In this document: one piece after another, positions 34,238 to 42,232 of the stretch
Numbering within the stretch: the first letter of the stretch is position 1
Layout: each line of letters starts with the position of its first letter
NCBI RefSeq assembly: GCF_001443045.1
Contig: NZ_LKPJ01000043.1
Location: forward strand, 1-46,462
Direction of reading: 5' to 3'
Length of the DNA stretch: 46,462 nucleotides
Source: Burkholderia ambifaria
Lineage (GTDB): Bacteria > Pseudomonadota > Gammaproteobacteria > Burkholderiales > Burkholderiaceae
Position numbers and translations under genes: made by a program
The notes under the pieces: model-generated
Database searches by the model: none
Seen by the model: only the letters and a program-made list of their open reading frames with translations
Told to the model about the DNA's origin: nothing

Positions 34238-34529
34238 CGCAGTGGTTACCTCGGATGTCCGGATTTGATGCCGGTCAGCATACCGGAAGTTCGTCGCCTG
34301 AATGGCCTCCGGGAACACGCGAACGACTTCGGGCGGCCCGGGAAGGCGCGTGCCGTTGCCGGAGCGATGAGCGCTGGACGCAAGGCCGTCCGGATTCGCG
34401 AGACCCGCTTCAAGATGAATACCGGCCGGCCCGGCATCCACCGCACCCCGCGCACAGCGTCATTCGATTGGACCGCCGCCCGCCGCTGCCTTACGATCCA
34501 CCACACCCCCCCCGACCGGAGTGCAACTC

Positions 34530-35447
34530 ATGCTGTCCGAAGACGAACTCGCGCTGCTCGATGCGATCCGCGCCACCGGCAGCCTGTCGCGGGCGGCCGC
34601 ACGGCTCGGCAAGGCGCCGTCGACTGTGTCGCACGCCGCGCGACAGCTCGAAGCGCGTTTCGACGCGCTGCTGTTCGATCGGCGCGGCTACCGGCTGCAG
34701 CTCACGCCGGCCGGGCAGCTGCTGACCGACGAGGCGTCGCGCCTCGCGCTGGATGTCGCCCGGCTCACGCAGCGCGTGCGGCAGGTCGCGAGCGGCTGGG
34801 AGGACCGGCTGTGGATCGTCAGCGACGAGGTGCTGGAGTTCGACACGCTGCTGCCGGTCGTGCACGCGTTCGATGCACTCGATTCGGGCGTGTCGTTGCG
34901 GTTCACGCACGAAGTGCTCGGCGGCACCTGGGAAGCGCTGCGCGACGGCCGCGCGGATCTGGTCGTGGGCGCGACCAACGAGCCGCCGGCGATTCCGGGC
35001 TTCAAGTGGTTCGAGCTCGGCGTGATGGAATGGGTGTTCGCGGTATCGCCGCGCCATCCGCTGGCATCGGCGAGCGAGCGGCTCACCCGGGACGCGATCG
35101 GCGCGCATCGCGCAGTCGTCGTCGCCGATTCGTCGCGGCGCACGGCCGGCCGTGCGTACGGACTGCTCGGCGGCCAGGCGGTGCTCGCCGTGCCGTCGAT
35201 GCGCGCGAAGATCCTCGCGCAGCGCGACGGGCTCGGCGTCGGCTGGGTACCGCGCCGGCGGGTCGCGTCGTTGCTCGCGCGCGGCGAGCTGGTGGAGAAG
35301 GAAACGGTCGATCCGCGCGAGCCGAACGTGCTGTATGTTGCGTGGCGCGGCGACCGCGACGGCCGCGCGCTGCAATGGTGGCTCGAGCAACTGCGCGAAC
35401 CGAGGCTCGCGCAGCGGCTGCTCGACGGGATCGACGTGACGGGCTGA
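34530..35447 (+). CDS. LysR-family transcriptional regulator
   Basis: A 305-residue LysR protein: helix-turn-helix in LDAIRATGSLSRAAARLGKA followed by PSTVSHAARQLEARFDALLF, then an effector domain from about residue 90 (DRLWIVSDEVLEFDTLLPVV). The start at 34530 is preferred because GGAG lies 8 bp upstream; a GTG three codons earlier overlaps that site. It is divergent from the MocR gene and lies 146 bp upstream of the short-chain dehydrogenase on the same strand. The palindrome in that gap makes the dehydrogenase its likely target. Confidence 0.9.
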   Translation: MLSEDELALLDAIRATGSLSRAAARLGKAPSTVSHAARQLEARFDALLFDRRGYRLQLTPAGQLLTDEASRLALDVARLTQRVRQVASGWEDRLWIVSDEVLEFDTLLPVVHAFDALDSGVSLRFTHEVLGGTWEALRDGRADLVVGATNEPPAIPGFKWFELGVMEWVFAVSPRHPLASASERLTRDAIGAHRAVVVADSSRRTAGRAYGLLGGQAVLAVPSMRAKILAQRDGLGVGWVPRRRVASLLARGELVEKETVDPREPNVLYVAWRGDRDGRALQWWLEQLREPRLAQRLLDGIDVTG

Positions 35448-35479
35448 GAGCGTCAGCCGGGCTCGCGACCGGCAGGCCC

Positions 35480-35516
35480 CGGCAGACATGTTCGAAGATT
35501 TCGAACATGTCTGCCG
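35480..35516. promoter_or_regulatory. 37-bp palindrome with 17-bp perfect arms between lysR and the dehydrogenase
   Basis: The left arm 35480-35496 (core CAGACATGTTCGAA) and the right arm 35500-35516 (core TTCGAACATGTCTG) are perfect complements around GAT. It lies 32 bp after the LysR stop and 77 bp before the dehydrogenase start. No U-tract follows. The inner part contains the T-N11-A shape bound by LysR proteins, so an operator is more likely than a plain terminator. Confidence 0.8.
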
Positions 35517-35593
35517 CGCCGGTCGTACGGCATGGCCGGGCGCCGCGCGCATGCTGTGTTCACGGTCAACTCACAGGTTCACAGGAGAACATC

Positions 35594-36343
35594 ATGCAAC
35601 GCTTCGAAGGAAAGACGGTACTCGTCACGGGCGGCAACAGCGGCATCGGCCTCGCGGCCGCACGGGCATTCGCGGCCGAAGGCGCGCGGGTCATCATCAC
35701 CGGCCGCGACGAGCAGACGCTCGCCGCCGCGCGCGAGACGCTCGGCGACGGCGCGCTCGCGATCCGCAACGAGGCCGGCAGCGTTGCGTCGGCGCGGGCG
35801 CTGGCGGACGCGATCGCGGCGTCCGGCGCGCGGCTCGACGCGGTGTTCATCAATGCGGGCGTCGCGAAACTCGCGCCGTTCGCGGATAGCGACGAGGCGA
35901 TGTGGGACCTCGTGTTCAACACCAACGTGAAGGGCGCGTATTTCCAGATCCAGGCGCTCGTTCCGCTGCTGAACCGCGGCGCATCGATCGTGATCAACGG
36001 TTCGATCAATGCGCACATCGGGATGCCCGGTTCGTCCGTGTATGCGGCGAGCAAGGCGGCCGTCAACTCGTTCGCGAAGACGCTGTCGACGGAATTGCTG
36101 CCGCACGGCGTGCGGGTGAACGTGGTGAGCCCCGGGCCGGTCCAGACGCCGCTGTACGGCAAGCTCGGGCTCGATGCGGCCACGCTCGACGAGACGGCCG
36201 ACAAGATCAAGGGCCTCGTCCCGATCGGCCGCTTCGGCACGCCGGATGAAATCGCGTCGACGGTGCTGCACCTGAGCGCGCCCGAGTCCGCATTCATCGT
36301 CGGCGCGGAAATCATCGCGTCGGGCGGGATGGGGCTGCTCTGA
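35594..36343 (+). CDS. Short-chain dehydrogenase/reductase (classical SDR)
   Basis: A 249-residue NAD(P)-dependent oxidoreductase. The nucleotide motif is TGGNSGIG (12-19), the structural motif is INAG (86-89), and the catalytic set is Ser137, Tyr150 and Lys154 in VINGSINAHIGMPGSSVYAA followed by SKAA. ITGRD at the end of strand 2 has an Arg after the Gly, suggesting NADPH preference. A GGAGA ribosome site precedes 35594. It is probably controlled by the LysR gene directly upstream. The substrate is not known. Confidence 0.92.
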   Translation: MQRFEGKTVLVTGGNSGIGLAAARAFAAEGARVIITGRDEQTLAAARETLGDGALAIRNEAGSVASARALADAIAASGARLDAVFINAGVAKLAPFADSDEAMWDLVFNTNVKGAYFQIQALVPLLNRGASIVINGSINAHIGMPGSSVYAASKAAVNSFAKTLSTELLPHGVRVNVVSPGPVQTPLYGKLGLDAATLDETADKIKGLVPIGRFGTPDEIASTVLHLSAPESAFIVGAEIIASGGMGLL

Positions 36344-36352
36344 GCGTACAAG

Positions 36353-36403
36353 CGGCGGGGGCTGCCTCGCCTGACGTGACGTCGGGCGGCGCAGCCCCCG
36401 CCG
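36353..36403. terminator. Bidirectional stem-loop between convergent genes
   Basis: CGGCGGGGGCTGC (36353-36365) pairs perfectly with GCAGCCCCCGCCG (36391-36403) over 13 bp. It lies between the dehydrogenase stop and the levanase stop. Neither side has a clear U-tract. Confidence 0.65.
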
Positions 36404-36416
36404 TCAATCCGTATCG

Positions 36417-38054
36417 CTAGCGCGATGCACAGGCGTCACGGGCTGGGTCGCGCGCATCGAGCTGCGTTACCGTCAGCCCCGAGAACGTCGCGCTGCCATG
36501 CTCGGCGAACACAGCGACGCGGTCCGCATCGAGCGGCGGAAAGACCAGGTCCGTCAGCACCGTGCGGCCGCCGTTCGCGAACACTTCGACCGACCCGCGA
36601 TCGACGACGATCTCGAGCTGCAGGCGTCCGTGCTCGAGCGGCAGATCGACGATGTGCTCGCGGCTGAAGGTGCCGGCGAAATCCGTTGCGCCAGAGCGGG
36701 AGCGATCGAGCGTCAGCGTGCGTTTCGCGGTGTCGTACACGATCCGGGTGCCGATCGCACCGTCCGCCGAGCCGCGCACGATCAAGCCCGCGCGGGCCGA
36801 GCGCTGCGGCGCGATCGTCACCGTGATGCGCTGGACCACGCCGCGCGTCGCGGCCGGCAGCATGCGCGTGGCGGAGTCGACGCTCAGATCGCCTTCATGC
36901 ACGGCGGGCCGCCCGTCGGCCCACGCATCGAATGCGGCGGCCGGCGTCACGACGAGCGTGGGTTCGCCGCCGATCGTCTTCAGCGCCAACTCGCGCGGCA
37001 ATGTCGTCGCGCCGCGCCAGGGTGCCGTCGGCGCTTTCGCCGCGTAGTCCCAGTTGCTCATCCACGCGATCGCGACAGGGCGGGCGCCCGGCGCACCCGA
37101 AAACGTGCCGGCTGCATAGAAGTCGGCGCCATGATCGACCCAGCGGAATTGAGCGGGATCGGAACCGGCCGGCGCGACGCGATCGGGAACGAACGTACGG
37201 CCATCGAAGTTGCCGACGAAATACATCGCGCCGGAACCGCCGGCGATCGACCACGGGTTGACGTTGACGATCATCACCCACTTGATGTGCCGCGGATCGT
37301 CGTCGACGGGCAGCGGCACGAGGTCGGGCATTTCCCACAGCGCGCCTGCATGCGGCACGTCCGGCAGCGTGAAGTCGCTCAGGAACGACCAGTGGACCAG
37401 GTCGTCGGAACGGTAGAGCTTCACGACGTGCGCGTCGGCGACGACGGTCGTCATCAACCAGTAGCGTCCCGGTGCGTACCACGACACCTTCGGGTCGCGG
37501 AACTGCTTCGACTCCGGGTCGAGCGTGAGCACCGGATTGTGCGCGTAGGGCTGCCACGTCGCGCCGTGGTCGAGGCTGTACGCGAGCGACTGCGCCTGCG
37601 TGCCGGGTGCGTGACCGGAACCGGCCTTGTAGACGCTCGTATAGAGCGCGACGAGCGGCGTCTTGCCCGGCGTGCCGAGGCCGGACGTGTTGTGCGTGTC
37701 GGCGACGATCGAGCCGGAGAAGATTTCCTCCGTGGCATTCGCGTGCATCGCGACCGGCTGCTCGCGCCAGTGGACGAGATCGGTGCTGGTCGCATGGCCC
37801 CACGACATGTTGCCCCAGTCGTGGCCGAGCGGGTTGTACTGATAGAACAGGTGATAGCGGCCGTTTTCGTAGACGAGGCCGTTCGGATCGTTCATCCAGT
37901 TGCGTTGCGGCGTGTAATGGATGGCGGGTCGCCATTGCGGCGTCGCGTTCGCGGGCGGCGCGGCGCATGCCGCGTGCGCCGCCTGCGCGCCAGCCGCACA
38001 CGCGAATACGAGTCCGGCGAGCCGGAAGGAAAAGCGGGAAAACGTCGATCTCAT
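36417..38054 (-). CDS. Secreted GH32 fructan hydrolase (levanase/exo-inulinase type)
   Basis: A 545-residue glycoside hydrolase family 32 enzyme that removes fructose from levan, inulin or sucrose. The signal peptide runs to about AAHAAC. Catalytic residues are visible: nucleophile Asp56 in WMNDPNGL, stabiliser in FRDP (186-188), and acid/base Glu241 in WEMPDLVPL. The C-terminal beta-sandwich begins near residue 410 and ends LDLDRSRS to VFAEHGSATFSGLTV style strands. It lies downstream of the levansucrase gene on the same strand, as in the lsdA-lsdB pair of Gluconacetobacter. The start at 38054 is set by the signal peptide. Confidence 0.92.
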   Translation of the reverse strand: MRSTFSRFSFRLAGLVFACAAGAQAAHAACAAPPANATPQWRPAIHYTPQRNWMNDPNGLVYENGRYHLFYQYNPLGHDWGNMSWGHATSTDLVHWREQPVAMHANATEEIFSGSIVADTHNTSGLGTPGKTPLVALYTSVYKAGSGHAPGTQAQSLAYSLDHGATWQPYAHNPVLTLDPESKQFRDPKVSWYAPGRYWLMTTVVADAHVVKLYRSDDLVHWSFLSDFTLPDVPHAGALWEMPDLVPLPVDDDPRHIKWVMIVNVNPWSIAGGSGAMYFVGNFDGRTFVPDRVAPAGSDPAQFRWVDHGADFYAAGTFSGAPGARPVAIAWMSNWDYAAKAPTAPWRGATTLPRELALKTIGGEPTLVVTPAAAFDAWADGRPAVHEGDLSVDSATRMLPAATRGVVQRITVTIAPQRSARAGLIVRGSADGAIGTRIVYDTAKRTLTLDRSRSGATDFAGTFSREHIVDLPLEHGRLQLEIVVDRGSVEVFANGGRTVLTDLVFPPLDADRVAVFAEHGSATFSGLTVTQLDARDPARDACASR

Positions 38055-38092
38055 GCGGGGGCCCGTTTCGCCGCGCGAAGCGGGAAAGAAGG

Positions 38093-38122
38093 GCGCATGC
38101 CGCCGGCAAGGGCGGCATGCGC
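38093..38122 (-). terminator. Intercistronic 12-bp stem-loop between levansucrase and levanase genes
   Basis: GCGCATGCCGCC (38093-38104) pairs perfectly with GGCGGCATGCGC (38111-38122) around a 6-base loop. On the transcribed (minus) strand it is followed by CCTTCTTTCCC and then the levanase start 38 bp further. It could partly terminate, or protect the upstream message. Confidence 0.6.
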
Positions 38123-38205
38123 GGTCTGCGTAGCAAAAGGACAGGCGCACACGCGACTCGCGCGATGCGCACCTGCAAAACGGACGGGCTATGCCGCCGT
38201 GATGG

Positions 38206-39783
38206 TTACGGCCGGGTGCCGGGGCCGCCGTTGTGACCGTCGCCCGTCGCCGGCAGGTTCGACGGGATGTCGCCGTAGCCGCCGAGGCCGCTGCGTCCGT
38301 ACGTGCGGTCGACCGCCGTCGACGTGCCATTGATGTTGACCTTCACCGTCGGCGCGAGCGTGCCGCCACGGCGCGGGCCGATCGCATCGATGAACGACTC
38401 GACGAGCCCGCCCGGCATCACGAAGTGCGAATACGACTGGAATTCGCGCGGGTTCTGGTTCGGGTCCTGTGCATACGGCGCGCCGGCCGGCGCGGAGAAG
38501 TCGGTCGGGTTGCCGAGGACGAGCCCGCTGCCGCCGTTCAGCGGCAGGAAGTCGCTGCGGATGCCGTTGCCGACGAAGCCGTAGACGCCGTCCGGCCCGT
38601 CGACGCCCGCGGCCATCGTCGTGCGGTGGCTGATCGTGAACAGGTAGTACTTGCCGTCCTTCAGATAGATCTGCGGGCGCTCGGTCTGGTCGTCGACGCA
38701 GTTGGCCGACAGGATCGGCGGCAGGAACTTCCATTCCGTGAGTTGCGGGTTCGTCGCGACCGCCAGGCCGACATTGGCCTTTTGATACACTGCGCCCGAG
38801 TTCATCACGGCGTTCAGGTCTTCCTTGTACGGATCGTTCGGCGCGTAGCCGAGATCGGCCTCGGTGCAGGTCCGGGCGCCGCGCTGGCCGCCCGTGTTGC
38901 CTTCGAACACCATGTAGGTCTTGCCCGGGTGCGCCGGATCGGTGAACACGAACGGATCGCGGAACGAGAAGTAGGTATTTTGCTGGCCGGTCTGGTAGTA
39001 GTTGCCGTCCGGTTGCAGCAGCGCCTTGTGATCGTCGAAGCCGCTGAACCACACGTGCTTGTCGTCGGCGTGGATATGGCCGTCGGCGCGCGTGATGATT
39101 GCCTGTGGCGGCGTGATGTCGGCACCGCCCGGCGCCGAGCGGTTGAACGACGTCGCGGTGTAATACAGGCTGACGTTGTCGCCGTGCGTGAGGCGCGCCG
39201 AGCCCGACCATTCGGCGTTGTTGGTCATCGGCGACGTGCCGAACACCTTGACGCTCGCGCCGTCCGGGAACAGATGGCCGCCCCAGGTCCAGCCGCCGTT
39301 CGCGGGCCGCTGCGACGCGGGAATGCCCGCGCGGCGATAGAAGAAGCCGATGCGCGCGTGGACGTGGCGGTCATCGAACGTGTAGCCCGCGTGCGGATCG
39401 GCGGTGAGCGAGAAGATCACCTCCCAGCCCTTGTAGCTGAGCTGGTTCGCGCGCAGGTCGGCCAGCGGCCAGGTGTCCCACACCCACACGTTGGAATTGA
39501 TCAGCGGGAAATCCTGCGGGATGTCCGGCATCGTCAGCGCTTGCGGCAGCGAGTTCTTGTCGGCGCCGGCCGTATGCGACTGCGCGACGATCTGGCGAAT
39601 GTCCGCGCGGGTCCAGCGCATCGTGAAGTTGCCTTCGGGGTCGTATGCCTGCTGCGTGTGAGGCGTCGGCGCGGGAGCGCCGGCGGTCTGCGCATGCGAA
39701 ACGGACGAGAAGGCGGCCAGTGCGGCGCCGGCGAACAGCAAACGTTTGGCCGCGGTCGCGCGGCAAAAAGGAAAGTAAGTCAT
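38206..39783 (-). CDS. Secreted GH68 levansucrase
   Basis: A 525-residue glycoside hydrolase family 68 enzyme that turns sucrose into levan or fructo-oligosaccharides plus glucose. The signal peptide ends about SSVSHAQ. Nucleophile Asp103 is in VWVWDTWPL, stabiliser Asp in SFRDPF (275-277), and acid/base Glu368 in DQTERPQIYL. The length fits Gram-negative levansucrases. The start at 39783 begins the signal peptide; an ATG 20 codons upstream is inside the operator and leader. It is driven by the promoter at 39849-39886 and presumably repressed by the divergent LacI protein. Confidence 0.93.
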   Translation of the reverse strand: MTYFPFCRATAAKRLLFAGAALAAFSSVSHAQTAGAPAPTPHTQQAYDPEGNFTMRWTRADIRQIVAQSHTAGADKNSLPQALTMPDIPQDFPLINSNVWVWDTWPLADLRANQLSYKGWEVIFSLTADPHAGYTFDDRHVHARIGFFYRRAGIPASQRPANGGWTWGGHLFPDGASVKVFGTSPMTNNAEWSGSARLTHGDNVSLYYTATSFNRSAPGGADITPPQAIITRADGHIHADDKHVWFSGFDDHKALLQPDGNYYQTGQQNTYFSFRDPFVFTDPAHPGKTYMVFEGNTGGQRGARTCTEADLGYAPNDPYKEDLNAVMNSGAVYQKANVGLAVATNPQLTEWKFLPPILSANCVDDQTERPQIYLKDGKYYLFTISHRTTMAAGVDGPDGVYGFVGNGIRSDFLPLNGGSGLVLGNPTDFSAPAGAPYAQDPNQNPREFQSYSHFVMPGGLVESFIDAIGPRRGGTLAPTVKVNINGTSTAVDRTYGRSGLGGYGDIPSNLPATGDGHNGGPGTRP

Positions 39784-39838
39784 GTCGGCGTTGTTTTCCG
39801 TTGACGGTGAAAGGGAACGACTGACGGCGGCATCGATG

Positions 39839-39876
39839 TCCAAACCGGTTTGGATGCTATTTCAAACCGGTTTGGA
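39839..39876. promoter_or_regulatory. Two LacI-type operators (CAAACCGGTTTG)
   Basis: Operator 1 is the perfect 16-bp palindrome TCCAAACCGGTTTGGA at 39839-39854. Operator 2 is TTCAAACCGGTTTGGA at 39861-39876 with a perfect 12-bp core. Their centres are 22 bp apart, two helical turns, so bound repressors lie on the same face. The central CCGG with AAA/TTT flanks is of the kind bound by LacI-family sugar regulators, one of which is encoded next door. Confidence 0.85.
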
Positions 39877-39880
39877 CGTC
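39852..39880 (-). promoter_or_regulatory. Levansucrase promoter (-35 TTGACG, -10 TAGCAT)
   Basis: On the minus strand TTGACG (-35) is separated by 17 bp from TAGCAT (-10). Operator 2 fills the spacer and operator 1 follows the -10 directly, so repressor would block polymerase binding. An inverted repeat CGTCAAA/TTTGACG (39877-39883 and 39893-39899) lies upstream and carries outward TTGACG -35-like hexamers on both strands. Confidence 0.6.
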
Positions 39881-39972
39881 AAAAGATAAATATTTGACGG
39901 TAATAACTACTGTTCGGAAATAATTGCCAGAAAGTGGCTCGGACGGATGGAAAACACAACGCGAGGAGCGAC

Positions 39973-40986
39973 GTGAAGGTGAATCTGAAGGCGCTGTCGG
40001 AGGCGCTCGGGCTGTCGCGCACGACGGTCAGTCGCGCGCTGAACGGCTATGACGACGTGAGCGAGGCGACCCGCGAACGCGTGATGAAGGCCGCGCGCGA
40101 ACTCGGCTATGTCGCGGACCCGACCGCCCGCCGGCTGGCGACGGGGCGCTCCGATGCGATCGGCATCGTGTATCCGTTCGGCGCGGGCGACCTCGGCGAT
40201 CCGCGTTTCGGCGAAGTCGTCGCGGGCATCACGGAGCGGCTCGCCGAGCGCAATCTCGACTTCATCGTCGCGGCCGCGCGGCCGGACGCCGAGCTGGACA
40301 CGTATCGACGGCTCGTCGACGGCAAGCTCGTCGACGGGCTGATCGTCGCGCGCACGCTGGTCGACGATCCGCGCATCGCCTACCTGCGGTCGAACGCGTT
40401 TCCGTACATCGCGTATGGCCGCACGCAAACCGCCGAGCCCTACGCATGGTTCGATTTCGACAACGAAGCGGGCGCACGCGATGCCGTGCGGCGCCTGATC
40501 GGCTTCGGCCATCGGCGCATCGCGATGATCAGCGCGCCGCTGTCGCTCAATTTCGCGATGCAGCGTCGTGCCGGCTATCTCGCGGCGCTGCGCGAGGCCG
40601 GCATCGAGGCCGATCCGGCGCTGCTCGTCGAGTGTCCGTTTACGCGCGACGGTGGGCAGCAGGGCGTGCAGACGTTGCTCGCGCGGACCGAACGGCCCAC
40701 GGCGTTGCTCGTCGACAACAATATCGCCGGCGGCGGCGCGTTCCGCGCGCTGGTCGACAACGGGGTGCGTCTGGGGCACGACATGTCGTTGATCGTCTAT
40801 GACGGCGTGCCGCCGGACGTCGCGCGTCCGTATCGGGTGACGGCAGTGGTGCAGCCGACCGGACATGCGACCGGACGTTCGCTGGCGGACCTGATGCTGG
40901 GATTGCTCGCGGACGGCGTCCGCGGCCATCGACTCGAGATGCCGGTGATCGAGGCCGGCGATACGGACGGGCCGCTGCAAGGCTAG
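39973..40986 (+). CDS. LacI-family repressor of the levan/sucrose genes
   Basis: A 337-residue LacI-family regulator. The helix-turn-helix is VNLKALSEALGLSRTTVSRA and the hinge is VADPTARRLATGRSDAIGIV; the rest is the sugar-binding core. The GTG at 39973 is chosen because AGGAG lies 5 bp upstream and the helix-turn-helix then starts at the usual place; an in-frame GTG at 39934 would add 13 residues. It is divergent from the levansucrase gene. Sucrose, fructose or a derivative is the likely inducer. Confidence 0.88.
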   Translation: MKVNLKALSEALGLSRTTVSRALNGYDDVSEATRERVMKAARELGYVADPTARRLATGRSDAIGIVYPFGAGDLGDPRFGEVVAGITERLAERNLDFIVAAARPDAELDTYRRLVDGKLVDGLIVARTLVDDPRIAYLRSNAFPYIAYGRTQTAEPYAWFDFDNEAGARDAVRRLIGFGHRRIAMISAPLSLNFAMQRRAGYLAALREAGIEADPALLVECPFTRDGGQQGVQTLLARTERPTALLVDNNIAGGGAFRALVDNGVRLGHDMSLIVYDGVPPDVARPYRVTAVVQPTGHATGRSLADLMLGLLADGVRGHRLEMPVIEAGDTDGPLQG

Positions 40987-41084
40987 CCGATCGCGGCGGT
41001 GCGTGCGGGGCGCGATCGGCAACGGACTTGCGCAGCGCGCCCGCCGCAAAAGCCATGACACCGACAGGGCCGAATGCGACGTTA

Positions 41085-41102
41085 CTAGACGACCGGTCTA
41101 AT
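41085..41102. promoter_or_regulatory. TetR-type operator copy 1
   Basis: CTAGACGACCGGTCTAAT, with the palindromic core TAGAC-N5-GTCTA. TCTAAT at its right end could serve as a -10 element on the plus strand. Confidence 0.65.
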
Positions 41103-41188
41103 CGGGAGGTATCATCCGGTCTCATGAATGCGACGCCGCTTCCTGCCGCACTCAGCCGGACGCGAAAATGCCAATTCGCGCCGCGATG

Positions 41189-41220
41189 CCGGCCGTGCAG
41201 GAGACGCCGGCGTTTTTTTT
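41189..41220 (+). terminator. Intrinsic terminator in the leader between the two operators
   Basis: GCCGGC (41188-41193 region) pairs with a second GCCGGC about 12 bases later, followed by G and a run of eight T residues ending at 41220. It would stop transcripts begun at the first operator before they reach the DJ-1-like gene. Confidence 0.6.
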
Positions 41221-41224
41221 CGAG

Positions 41225-41256
41225 CCACCTCTAGACGACTGGTCTAATAGAGGTGG
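41225..41256. promoter_or_regulatory. TetR-type operator copy 2 nested in a larger inverted repeat
   Basis: CTAGACGACTGGTCTAAT (41231-41248) differs from copy 1 at one base. It is enclosed by perfect outer arms CCACCTCTA (41225-41233) and TAGAGGTGG (41248-41256). The site lies 146 bp downstream of copy 1 and 153 bp before the DJ-1-like start. Confidence 0.7.
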
Positions 41257-41401
41257 GCAACATTTTCGATACGGGGCGGCACGTTGACGCTTGCCAGCGG
41301 ACTAACCGGCAGGCGCACCGTCGTCGCCGGCACGCGGCGTGCGTCTCGCTGGCTGCCGCCCGACGCGGCCCCGTTCCCCCATTTCGAAGGAGTGTCCGAT
41401 C

Positions 41402-42088
41402 ATGAAGATTCTGGTTGTCCTGACCTCGCACGACACGCTCGGCGACACCGGCAAGAAAACCGGCTTCTGGCTCGAGGAACTGGCCGCGCCGTACTACGCG
41501 TTCAAGGATGCGGGCGTCGAGCTGACGCTCGCATCGCCGAAGGGCGGCCAGCCGCCGCTCGACCCGAAAAGCAGCGATCCGGCCGCGCAGACCGACGCGA
41601 CGCGCCGCTTCGATGCGGATCCGGCAGCCAAGGCCGAGCTTGCCGCCACGCGCAAGCTGGCCGACGTGTCGGCCGACGATTACGACGCGGTGTTCTATCC
41701 GGGCGGGCATGGCCCGCTGTGGGATCTCGCCGAGGATCTGCATTCGATCGGCCTGATCGAGCGCGCGCTGTCGGCCGGCAAGCCGGTCGCGGCCGTGTGC
41801 CACGCGCCGGGCGTGCTGCGCCACGTGAAGGACCCGAAAACCGGCGAATCGGTCGTGCGCGGCAAGCGTGCGACGGGCTTCACCAACAGCGAGGAAGCGG
41901 CCGTCGAGCTGACGGAAGTGGTGCCGTTCCTCGTCGAGGACATGCTGAAGACCAACGGCGCGCAGTTCGAGCGCAGCGCCGACTGGGCGCCGCACGTCGT
42001 CACCGACGGGTTGCTGATCACGGGGCAGAACCCCGCGTCGTCGGAACCCGCGGCCGAGGCGCTGCTCGCGCAGCTCGGCCGCCGGTAA
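41402..42088 (+). CDS. DJ-1/PfpI-family protein (Hsp31/glyoxalase III-like)
   Basis: A 228-residue DJ-1 superfamily protein. The nucleophile elbow is AVCHAPGVL with Cys133 and His134; the conserved Glu is in GFWLEEL, and YPGGHGPLWDL is the oxyanion-side loop. Members of this branch remove methylglyoxal or repair glycated residues. AAGGAG precedes the ATG at 41402. Together with the XenA-like gene 144 bp downstream it forms an electrophile-defence pair, like the nemA-gloA pairing of enterics. Confidence 0.9.
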   Translation: MKILVVLTSHDTLGDTGKKTGFWLEELAAPYYAFKDAGVELTLASPKGGQPPLDPKSSDPAAQTDATRRFDADPAAKAELAATRKLADVSADDYDAVFYPGGHGPLWDLAEDLHSIGLIERALSAGKPVAAVCHAPGVLRHVKDPKTGESVVRGKRATGFTNSEEAAVELTEVVPFLVEDMLKTNGAQFERSADWAPHVVTDGLLITGQNPASSEPAAEALLAQLGRR

Positions 42089-42093
42089 GTCGA

Positions 42094-42120
42094 CCCGGCG
42101 CCGGCAAGACCCGCGCCGGG
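42094..42120 (+). terminator. Stem-loop between the DJ-1-like and xenA genes
   Basis: CCCGGCGC (42094-42101) pairs perfectly with GCGCCGGG (42113-42120). No U-tract follows, so read-through into xenA is likely. Confidence 0.45.
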
Positions 42121-42232
42121 CCGTATCCGTCGTCGGGCGCAACCGTCCCGGCGACGGCCCGAATCGTTCCGCCGTGCGCACCGCGCGGCGGGTCATCCAG
42201 TCGTTTCGTAGAACCAAGCAAAGGAGTGGTGG

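Larger units (their letters stand above)
40987..41401. promoter_or_regulatory. Regulatory leader of the DJ-1/xenA module (415 bp, no confirmed gene)
   Basis: This gap contains two near-identical TetR-type operators, a terminator between them, and no regulator gene on either strand. A possible 36-codon frame starts at ATG 41124 after GGGAGGT and runs across the terminator to a stop at 41232-41234 (TAG in CTCTAG), but its Arg-rich product resembles nothing I know. Confidence 0.6.

Noticed and set aside
32888..34520. A long plus-strand frame running opposite the MocR gene into the LysR/SDR region
   Set aside because: Only its last part (from 35594) is a real gene, the SDR; the rest is Arg-rich and opposite the MocR coding sequence.
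35488..35889. Short frame starting inside the 37-bp palindrome (MFEDFEHVCR)
   Set aside because: It exists only because the palindrome is open on both strands; it continues as a shadow of the SDR gene.
41124..41234. A 36-codon leader frame between the twin operators, considered as a tetR remnant or leader peptide
   Set aside because: Arg-rich product without any TetR helix-turn-helix; it runs through the terminator, so coding is doubtful.
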